Below are positions 5,723 to 10,438 of a stretch of DNA of 10,438 bases, piece by piece. This DNA is from a bacterium. Its GTDB lineage: Bacteria; Bacteroidota; Bacteroidia; Bacteroidales; UBA932. The stretch spans positions 1-10,438 of the forward strand of contig SFUD01000005.1 of NCBI GenBank assembly GCA_004561775.1, given 5' to 3'. The notes beneath the pieces are model-generated. The model searched no databases. It saw nothing but the letters and a program-made list of their open reading frames with translations, and was not told the origin of the DNA. Position numbers and translations under genes: made by a program. Each line of letters opens with the position of its first letter. The stretch's first letter is position 1.

Positions 5723-8629
5723 ATGAAGTTAAGAAGCATTCTATTTATTCTTGTTATTCTTGCAGTCACTCTCACATTGCCCGGGATTAAGACCCTCTCC
5801 GCACAAAAACTGGAGAGACTCCCCAACGACCCCAGAATCCTCTCCGGGAGACTAGACAACGGCCTCTCGTACATAATAGTAAAGAGCAACTCACAAAAGG
5901 GCTATGCCAACTTTTGCATGGCGCAAAAGAGCGGATACTCTCTGGAGGGGGAGAATGAGAGGGGAATGTCTCTTATGCTGGAGTCGCTCTCACTTATGGG
6001 CACCAGAAATTTTGCAGACTCATCCATAGTGCGCTACCTCAACTCCATAGGGGTTCCGGAACGGAACATCACCTTCCACACCAGTGCAGACAACCTTGTC
6101 TACAGCATTGGAGAGGTACCGGTTAAGGGAGGTGCCATAGACTCCTCCCTCCTTATCATCTATAACTGGCTCTCCTCGCTAAATCTGGACGAGGCCGACA
6201 TTACAGAGGAGATGACCTTCCTTAAGAGCAGAATCTCCAAGGAGTGGAACAGCCCGGAGAAGAGGCTCAACTACAACCTCCTCAAATCCCTCTTTCCAAA
6301 GAGTCCCTACGCGCGCTCGCAGAGCATTACAGATGCCACAGACTTCAAGTCCTTCAGTTCAAAAGACCTGCGCTCCTTCTACTACAAATGGTACAGGCCG
6401 GACCTGCAGGCTGTCATAGTTGTTGGAGATGTTGAGCCCAAAGAGATAGAAAACAAGATAAAATCCATCTTCTCCACCATTCCAAAGGCACAAAAGCCCG
6501 CCCCGCGCAGATGGTACACCCCTACAGGCAAGAGAGATAGAAACGTTCTGCTGCTGCAGGACAGGGAATACATAACCACCTCTCTCCGTATGGATATCTT
6601 TGAGCCTGCACTGCCAACCTCCTACAAGGCAACCACCGCCCCATTCATAGAGGAGTATCTTAAAGGGTCATTGGCAGAGTACCTGAAGAGCAATCTTAGA
6701 GAGAGAAGCCTTAAGGATAACCTCCCGATATTCAACATAGATGTAAATTGGGGTCTCTTTATGGAGATGGAGAGAGTGCAGAGTTTCACCATCACCCTTG
6801 AGACCATACCGCAGGCGCTCTATTCAACGGCCTCCTTCCTGAACTCCACAATAGAGCAGATTCTCTCCCAAGGCTTCACCAATGCAGATGTGGAGCGCTT
6901 TCGGGAGCAATATATGCGCAATCTGGAGGCACTCTACAACAACAGGGCAAACCTTCCGAACAACATCTATATAAGAAGGGCTCTCAACTCCTTCCTGCAC
7001 GGCGAGTCGCTTGCCAGCATAGAACTTAAATACGAGTTTATGCAGGAGGCCATACAGAGCATCTCCGCCGCAGATTTCAACAATTACGCCCAGCAGCTGC
7101 TTGGCAAGAGAGAGCAACGCACCCTTGCCTGCTTTATGCCATATTCCAAAGGTATGGAGCAAATCTCTGTAGAGAGATTGGAGAGCGCCTTCTCCAGTCT
7201 TGTGCCGCTCTCCCCGCTTGCAAGCAAAAAGGTTGTGGCAGAGGAGAACGACAACATCTGGCCGCAGTACATCCCTGCCGCAAAGGCCGGAACAATCATC
7301 TCCGAGAGCGACGACGAGGAGTTTAACATTCACACCATCACCCTCTCCAACGGAGCAACTCTGCTGCTTAAGCAGAACTATGCCGCGCGGGACACCATCT
7401 CTCTAAGGGCCATAGGCAACGGAGGATTCTCCCTGCTGCAGGGCAATTCTATGGAGATGAATCAGATAATGAATGAGGTGCTTAACCTCAACGGCGTGGG
7501 CAATTTGGACAAGCCTGCTATGGAGGGTCTCTTCGACTACTACAATATGGGGCTTAAGAGCAGCATTGGCGACTGCAGTCATCAGATAGAGGGTTATACA
7601 GTAAAAGAGAATCTGGAGAGACTCTTCCAACTTGTGGCAATCTCCTTCTCGCAGCCATACAGAAATGAGGCGCTCTTTGAGAACTACAGAAAGGAGAAGG
7701 TCTCCCGAAGGGAGTTCAGGAATATCTCTCCGGAGGAGAAATTTGGCGATTCCTGCGCCTTTTACAACAATTCCAACAAGGCCTACGTAACCCCACTGAG
7801 CACAGGCAAAATTGCAGCGCTCCACTATAACGACATTATGCGAAACTACAAGAGGCTCTTCTCCAATGCAGCGGATTTCCTCTTTATAATATCGGGAGAC
7901 ATAAATACACTGTTGCCGCAGATAAGGGAGTATGCCATTAAATATATAAGCACCCTGCCGGGCAACATTAATGCAAGGGAGAGTTGGCACACCCTGCCAA
8001 ACTATCTTGCAAAGGGGAGCATCTCGCGCTCGTTCCTAACCAACATGGAGATACCTAAGAGGCGCGCAAGCATTACCTGGTCGCTTGGAATGGATTACTC
8101 CGTGCACAACAAGGCCCTCTGCCAGCTTGTTAAGCAGATGATGGAGAGGATTGTCTCCAAGGGTGCAGTAAAACGCTCTGCCAACTCTCTCTCCCTTACG
8201 CATCAGTTGCTCTTCTACCCGGAGAGTATTGCCCTCTTTAAACTAAACTATGTTGCAGACAAGGAGCTCTCCAACCTTATTCTCTCCGGCATTGTGACAG
8301 AACTGGAGAGGGTTGCAAAGAACGGGCTCACGCAAGAGGAGTTTGACCTTTTGCGCAAGAGTGTGGCAGACCTGCATATAGAGGAGAGCAAACTTAACAG
8401 TTACTGGCTGGATATCTTCTCCAACAGTTACCTCTCCAAGACAAACCTGGATTTTGGCTATATGAATACACTGCAGGATATTACAAAGGAGGAGTTCTGC
8501 AGTTTTGTACAGGATTTTGTAGAACACTGCAACAAGATAGAGGTGGTAATGGATGGCACAAGAGAGGATGTTGAGAGCAGCACTCTTCTCAGGGAAAATC
8601 AGTTTATACGCAACTTCTTTAACCTATAG
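5723..8629 (+). CDS. M16-family (pitrilysin/insulinase-like) exported protein, probably inactive
   Basis: The 968-residue protein has a signal peptide (MKLRS, hydrophobic core to ~residue 20, likely cleavage after LSA at 27). Two M16 halves follow: an N-terminal unit from DNGLSYIIVKSN (45-56) through YRPDLQAVIVVGDVEP (224-239), and a second from SNGATLLLKQN (541-551) to the C-terminus. This matches the usual ~930-residue double-M16 layout. In active members the N-terminal half contains HxxEH within GLAHFLEHMAFNGT. Here the aligned stretch is GMSLMLESLSLMGT (81-94), so both zinc-binding histidines are replaced (Leu84, Ser88). Glu87 and the probable third ligand Glu163 remain. The fold is intact with no frameshift, so it is likely a maintained non-catalytic homologue, perhaps a partner of an active M16 protein encoded elsewhere. 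It is transcribed divergently from the TPR operon, with AAGGAG 5 bases before its ATG. Confidence 0.88.
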   Translation: MKLRSILFILVILAVTLTLPGIKTLSAQKLERLPNDPRILSGRLDNGLSYIIVKSNSQKGYANFCMAQKSGYSLEGENERGMSLMLESLSLMGTRNFADSSIVRYLNSIGVPERNITFHTSADNLVYSIGEVPVKGGAIDSSLLIIYNWLSSLNLDEADITEEMTFLKSRISKEWNSPEKRLNYNLLKSLFPKSPYARSQSITDATDFKSFSSKDLRSFYYKWYRPDLQAVIVVGDVEPKEIENKIKSIFSTIPKAQKPAPRRWYTPTGKRDRNVLLLQDREYITTSLRMDIFEPALPTSYKATTAPFIEEYLKGSLAEYLKSNLRERSLKDNLPIFNIDVNWGLFMEMERVQSFTITLETIPQALYSTASFLNSTIEQILSQGFTNADVERFREQYMRNLEALYNNRANLPNNIYIRRALNSFLHGESLASIELKYEFMQEAIQSISAADFNNYAQQLLGKREQRTLACFMPYSKGMEQISVERLESAFSSLVPLSPLASKKVVAEENDNIWPQYIPAAKAGTIISESDDEEFNIHTITLSNGATLLLKQNYAARDTISLRAIGNGGFSLLQGNSMEMNQIMNEVLNLNGVGNLDKPAMEGLFDYYNMGLKSSIGDCSHQIEGYTVKENLERLFQLVAISFSQPYRNEALFENYRKEKVSRREFRNISPEEKFGDSCAFYNNSNKAYVTPLSTGKIAALHYNDIMRNYKRLFSNAADFLFIISGDINTLLPQIREYAIKYISTLPGNINARESWHTLPNYLAKGSISRSFLTNMEIPKRRASITWSLGMDYSVHNKALCQLVKQMMERIVSKGAVKRSANSLSLTHQLLFYPESIALFKLNYVADKELSNLILSGIVTELERVAKNGLTQEEFDLLRKSVADLHIEESKLNSYWLDIFSNSYLSKTNLDFGYMNTLQDITKEEFCSFVQDFVEHCNKIEVVMDGTREDVESSTLLRENQFIRNFFNL

Positions 8630-8653
8630 CCACGGGTGTGATAACTATAGGTT
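8621..8653. repeat. 9-bp perfect inverted repeat over the M16 stop codon
   Basis: AACCTATAG (8621-8629, ending in the M16 stop TAG) is the exact reverse complement of CTATAGGTT (8645-8653). The 15-nt loop could hold a small inner CAC/GTG stem (8631-8633 with 8638-8640). No T-run follows, so it is not a classical intrinsic terminator. It may stabilise or partly terminate the M16 transcript, or act as a protein-binding site upstream of the DUF3109 leader. Confidence 0.55.
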
Positions 8654-8709
8654 GACAATGAGAGTTTGAAAATGAGTGTTTGACAATGAGTGTTTGACAA
8701 TGAGAGATT
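8654..8709 (+). repeat. Four 14-bp tandem repeats forming a mini-ORF leader
   Basis: Four units of consensus GACAATGAGTGTTT lie head to tail (8654-8667, 8668-8681, 8682-8695, 8696-8709). The ATG inside unit 4 is the start of the DUF3109 gene. Units 1-3 each encode ATG-AGA/AGT-GTT-TGA (8658-8669, 8672-8683, 8686-8697), and each stop lies exactly 2 nt before the next ATG. The series could allow termination and reinitiation leading into the gene, or simply be repeat slippage. Three of the four units are preceded by TTGACA-like sequence. No purine-rich ribosome site is present. Confidence 0.7.
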
Positions 8710-9278
8710 CGATAATTGTTGAGATAGATAATTTCCTGGTCTCTTCGGAGATTCTTACAGAGTGCTTCTCCTGCAACTACCAGGAGTGTGGCGGCGCCTG
8801 CTGCGTAATAGGCGACAGCGGTGCGCCCCTGGAGGAGGAGGAGGTTCCACTGCTAAAGAACAACTATCGGGAGTACAGAGAATATATGGTACCCAAAGGA
8901 GTGGAAGAGATTAAACGTCAGGGCTTTGCCGTGAAAGACCGGGATGGAGACCTTGTGACTCCGCTTGTAGGCACTGCAGAGTGCGCCTATGCCTTTTTTG
9001 AGGAGGGCGGTTGCCTCTGCGCCATTGAGAGAGCCTGCTCTCTGGGCAAATGCACCTTCAAAAAGCCCATCTCCTGCCGCCTCTACCCCATCCGCGTCAC
9101 CAAACTCTCCAGCGGAATGACCGCACTCAACCTTCACCGCTGGTCGCTCTGCCGCGGCGCCTTTGCAAAGGGAAAACGGGAAGGCATCCCCGTCTATCAA
9201 TTCCTCAAGGCTCCCCTCATAGATGCATTTGGCCAAGACCTCTACAACGCCCTGGAAGCCGCCGCCGCCCAACTGTAG
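8700..9278 (+). CDS. DUF3109 family cysteine-rich protein
   Basis: The 192-residue cytoplasmic protein (no signal peptide) matches DUF3109. A cysteine cluster CFSCNYQECGGACC (Cys22, 25, 30, 34, 35) is followed by the hallmark GDSGAPLEEEE, then Cys95, Cys105/107, 113, 118 and KPISCRLYPIRVTK (Cys126), ending with HRWSLC (Cys151) and IPVYQFLKAPLIDAFG. The cysteines resemble the CxxxCxxCC metal-binding proteins of the YkgJ type, so a metal or Fe-S site is likely; the biochemical role is unknown. I chose the ATG at 8700 because the family's usual N-terminus begins there. An in-frame GTG at 8676 would add eight residues made only of the 14-bp repeat. The gene lies 70 bp after the M16 stop and may be cotranscribed. 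Its last codons and stop are the first unit of the 20-bp tandem array. Confidence 0.88.
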   Translation: MRDSIIVEIDNFLVSSEILTECFSCNYQECGGACCVIGDSGAPLEEEEVPLLKNNYREYREYMVPKGVEEIKRQGFAVKDRDGDLVTPLVGTAECAYAFFEEGGCLCAIERACSLGKCTFKKPISCRLYPIRVTKLSSGMTALNLHRWSLCRGAFAKGKREGIPVYQFLKAPLIDAFGQDLYNALEAAAAQL

Positions 9279-9383
9279 CGCAGGACACCGTTCTGTAGCA
9301 CAAGTCACCCAACTCTAGCGCAGGTCACCCTTCTGTAGCACAGGTCACCCAACTCTAGCGCAGCCCCCCGCTCCCTGGCACAA
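9264..9383 (+). repeat. 20-bp tandem array starting inside the DUF3109 3' end
   Basis: Six 20-bp units run without gaps. Type A (GTCACCCAACTCTAGCGCAG) occupies 9304-9323 and 9344-9363 exactly, and 9264-9283 in a variant form. Type B (GTCACCCTTCTGTAGCACAG) is at 9324-9343, with variants at 9284-9303 and 9364-9383. A and B alternate, giving a 40-bp higher-order unit. The TAG in the first unit (9276-9278) is the stop of the DUF3109 gene, and the TAG recurs in units 2-5. This suggests the array grew from the gene's 3' end. Confidence 0.85.
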
Positions 9384-9480
9384 AGCACTCGGCCCCTGGG
9401 GGAGAGCACTCGGTCCACTGGTGTAGAGCACTCAGTACTCTGTTGCAGCACACTCGGTTCCCGGGCGCAAAGCACTAAAA
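9384..9480 (+). repeat. Degenerate 21-22-bp continuation of the tandem array
   Basis: GCACTCGG-like words recur at 9385, 9406, 9428, about 9450 and 9472, with spacings of 21, 22, 22 and 22 bp. The segments between them are divergent (CCCCTGGGGGAGA, TCCACTGGTGTAGA, TACTCTGTTGCAG). This looks like an older, decayed extension of the 20-bp array. No reading frame through it resembles a protein. Confidence 0.6.
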
Positions 9481-9490
9481 CCCACACGAT

Positions 9491-9695
9491 GTGCGCGGTA
9501 GGAGGGGGAGTTAACTTCTGGAGCGTAAAAGAGCGCTTCGAGCAAATCACCGCGCACGCGAATCCCCGTTCTACGCACCTCTGGGGCACATTGGCCCGCG
9601 CGGTGGCCTCAATTTGAGCTCACCGAGCACATCTGCAAAAGTTAATCGTCTGGTTATAAGATATTTACATTTTTGGAGCGTGCGCGGTGATTTGC
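9491..9695. repeat. 18-bp perfect inverted repeat with a competing third arm
   Basis: GCAAATCACCGCGCACGC (9542-9559) is the exact reverse complement of 9678-9695, giving 18-bp arms around 118 bp. The core GTGCGCGGT also occurs at 9491-9499 and can pair with 9549-9557 (9 bp, 49-nt loop). The two pairings share the same middle segment and exclude each other. The 154-bp span bounded by the 18-bp arms resembles a small element with terminal inverted repeats, but I see no flanking target duplication and no transposase. Confidence 0.65.
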
Positions 9696-9709
9696 AGGAA
9701 GGCCACAGT

Positions 9710-9745
9710 TATGGTAAACGTCTCGGCGGATATGGTAAACTTCTC
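9710..9745 (+). repeat. Short direct repeat TATGGTAAAC-TCTC
   Basis: TATGGTAAACGTCTC (9710-9724) recurs as TATGGTAAACTTCTC (9731-9745), with one mismatch in 15 and a 21-bp period. It lies just downstream of the 18-bp inverted repeat. No function is evident; it could be a protein-binding site pair or a slippage product. Confidence 0.5.
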
Positions 9746-9824
9746 CACGATTACGCTTCCAGATGGCAATTCTTGTCTTCACTGTGCCAATTCCTGCCTT
9801 CCCGGTCCCCCCTCACGTCCTCCC

Positions 9825-10100
9825 GAGCACAAAATCGCGGTTTTTGTGCGCTTTTGGGGTCTGGAACCCCTGTTTTCGAGCTTTTCGAGCACAAAATCTG
9901 GATTTTTGTGCGCTTTTTGGCTTCGAAACCCCCATTTTCGGGCTTTTCAAGCACAAAAATCGACTTTTTGTACTATTTTGCCCTCCAGAACCCCCGATTT
10001 TAGGCTTTTCGAGCACAAAATCGAGGTTTTTGTGCGCTTTTGGGGTCTGGAACCCCTGTTTTCGGGCATTTCGAGCACAAAATTGGCATTTTTGTGCTCG
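9825..10100 (+). repeat. 62-bp hairpin-bearing tandem array (4 full units plus a partial)
   Basis: Units begin at 9825, 9887, 9949, 10011 and 10073, exactly 62 bp apart. Each starts with GAGCACAAAA (AAGCACAAAA in unit 3), then a variable 7-nt loop, then TTTTGTGC, giving an 8-bp stem in units 1, 2 and 4. In the partial fifth unit the stem is an 11-bp perfect hairpin (10072-10082 with 10090-10100). Units 1 and 4 carry a second hairpin, GGGGT-CTGGA-ACCCC (9856-9870 and 10042-10056). Units 1 and 4 are almost identical along their whole length; unit 3 is the most decayed (arm TTTTGTAC). A period of 62 is not divisible by three, so coding is unlikely. Confidence 0.85.
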
Positions 10101-10183
10101 TGAAGCTGGGAAAGCAGCATTGAGAAGCCTGAAAATAAGTGTATACACCTAGATATTATTCCCGATGGAGACTTATTGGCAAA

Positions 10184-10240
10184 GCGCCAGCCTCATCCAG
10201 CATCCAATATATGCGTCCCTGGCCAGGCGACAGCCTCATC
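10184..10240 (+). repeat. 14-bp direct repeat GCG-CAGCCTCATC
   Basis: GCGCCAGCCTCATC (10184-10197) recurs as GCGACAGCCTCATC (10227-10240), with one mismatch and 43 bp between starts. The perfect palindrome CCTGGCCAGG (10218-10227) abuts the second copy. The meaning is unknown. Confidence 0.45.
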
Positions 10241-10349
10241 TGGCGGAGATACGGAGGTGGCGTAGGCAATCGGTGCAGATGGGCCGACAGATTTGCGTCT
10301 GTCTGAGCAGCTGTTTCAAGGTGGAAGCAATGGGGATTGGCGCATATAT
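10207..10349. other. Possible multi-branched structured element (RNA or DNA), unidentified
   Basis: ATATATGCG (10207-10215) pairs with CGCATATAT (10341-10349), and two more pairs extend it inward (10216 with 10340 as a wobble, 10217 with 10339). Inside are a stem of GCC-CATCTG (10233-10242, one bulged T) with CAGATGGGC (10276-10284) and a hairpin GACAGA-TTTGCG-TCTGTC (10286-10303). Together they would make a closed junction. I recognise no known RNA family and see no promoter or terminator, so chance pairing remains possible. Strand is undetermined. Confidence 0.25.
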
Positions 10350-10438
10350 ATAAATTAGATGCAGCGCAAGGCCGCACGCCGCAGCTGCGAGTTAGCAAAT
10401 CCGGCCCAGGTGCGCCAGATTGCTAGCCAAACCGGAGT

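Larger units (their letters stand above)
9279..10438. other. Repeat-rich intergenic region without a credible gene
   Basis: No stretch here gives a protein I can recognise. The longer open frames run through tandem repeats whose periods (20-22 and 62 bp) are not multiples of three, so no frame is maintained from unit to unit. Contents in order: 20-bp and 21-22-bp tandem arrays, inverted repeats around GTGCGCGGT, a non-repetitive A/T-richer stretch (about 9630-9675), a short direct repeat, the 62-bp hairpin array, and a final ~340 bp with several palindromes. No tRNA, rRNA, tmRNA, RNase P RNA or SRP RNA signature was found. Confidence 0.7.

Noticed and set aside
6824..7333. Minus-strand open frames within the M16 gene (6824-7333 and 7403-7990)
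   Set aside because: They are antisense shadows of a continuous 968-codon gene with clear family signatures.
8621..8653. Rho-independent terminator after the M16 gene
   Set aside because: The stem is A/T-rich in the middle, the loop is 15 nt, and no T-run follows.
9305..9589. Minus-strand open frame of 94 codons over the 20-bp and 21-22-bp arrays
   Set aside because: It is made of tandem repeat sequence, Cys/Arg-rich without a recognisable fold, and antisense to the flank of a real gene.
9542..9695. Complete miniature transposable element
   Set aside because: The 18-bp terminal repeats fit, but no target-site duplication is visible at either end and no second copy is available in the window, so I report it only as an inverted repeat.
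9825..10100. CRISPR array
   Set aside because: The spacing is regular, but the segments between the palindromes are themselves similar (units 1 and 4 match almost throughout), so there are no unique spacers, and no cas gene is present.
9751..10148. Minus-strand open frames over the 62-bp array (9751-9954 and 9813-10148)
   Set aside because: Their peptides are Lys/Ser/Phe/Cys repeats produced by the repeat DNA itself, with no conserved motif and no upstream ribosome site.
9614..10152. Three overlapping plus-strand open frames of about 129-138 codons (9614-10003, 9687-10103, 9763-10152)
   Set aside because: All run through the 62-bp array in different frames. The period is not a multiple of three, so each frame is lost from unit to unit, and none has a family-like sequence.
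10156..10398. Open frames of 80 (minus) and 62 (plus, 10165-10353) codons in the last segment
   Set aside because: They overlap on opposite strands, are Pro/His/Cys- or Arg/Gln-rich without motif, lack ribosome sites, and fit the length expected by chance.
10391..10438. Integron attC-like site suggested by GTTAGCA near the window end
   Set aside because: No matching inverse core (RYYYAAC) is found at a suitable distance and no integrase or cassette gene is seen.

Overview
The window looks like a chromosomal segment from a member of the Bacteroidota, most likely Bacteroidales. The evidence is a GldH-type lipoprotein gene, a DUF3109 protein, RicT and DNA polymerase III delta' genes with Bacteroidota-style residues, and a divergent promoter region with TTTG / TAnnTTTG elements. 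The species cannot be told from this sequence. Coding DNA on both strands is rich in GAGAG/CTCTC words, reflecting AGA for Arg, CTC for Leu, TCT/TCC for Ser and GAG for Glu. This looks like a genome-wide habit and does not suggest an inserted island.

Left part (25-5621, minus strand): five tightly packed genes. In transcription order they are a secreted TPR-repeat protein, a U32-family protein with a DUF3656-like region (RlhA-like), DNA polymerase III delta' (holB), the PSP1-domain protein RicT, and the lipoprotein GldH. The four junctions are a 10-bp overlap and gaps of 11, 6 and 4 bp, so this is very probably one operon. A textbook Bacteroidota promoter precedes the TPR gene (TTTG, 19-bp spacer, TAATTTTG). 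The window ends 24 bp after gldH, so the operon may continue.

Middle part (5622-9278, plus strand): a divergent 101-bp region also carries a -7 element (TACATTTG) and a strong Shine-Dalgarno for a 968-residue exported M16-family protein. The zinc-binding HxxEH motif of that protein reads LMLES, so it is predicted to be an inactive protease homologue. An inverted repeat covering its stop codon is followed by four 14-bp repeats that spell out three 4-codon mini-ORFs (ATG-x-GTT-TGA). Each ends 2 nt before the next ATG, and the last leads to the ATG of a cysteine-rich DUF3109 gene.

Right part (9279-10438): about 1.16 kb with no credible gene, but dense in repeats. A 20-bp tandem array begins inside the 3' end of the DUF3109 gene and supplies its stop codon. 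It decays into 21-22-bp units. Next come an 18-bp perfect inverted repeat with a competing third arm, a 62-bp tandem array (four full units plus a partial fifth) built from hairpins, and a last 340 bp that could fold into a multi-branched structure but matches nothing I recognise. The most unusual items are the mini-ORF leader, the hairpin-rich 62-bp array, the loss of catalytic residues in the M16 protein, and the loss of the P-loop lysine and zinc cysteines in delta'. I see no complete mobile element, CRISPR array, tRNA or rRNA.
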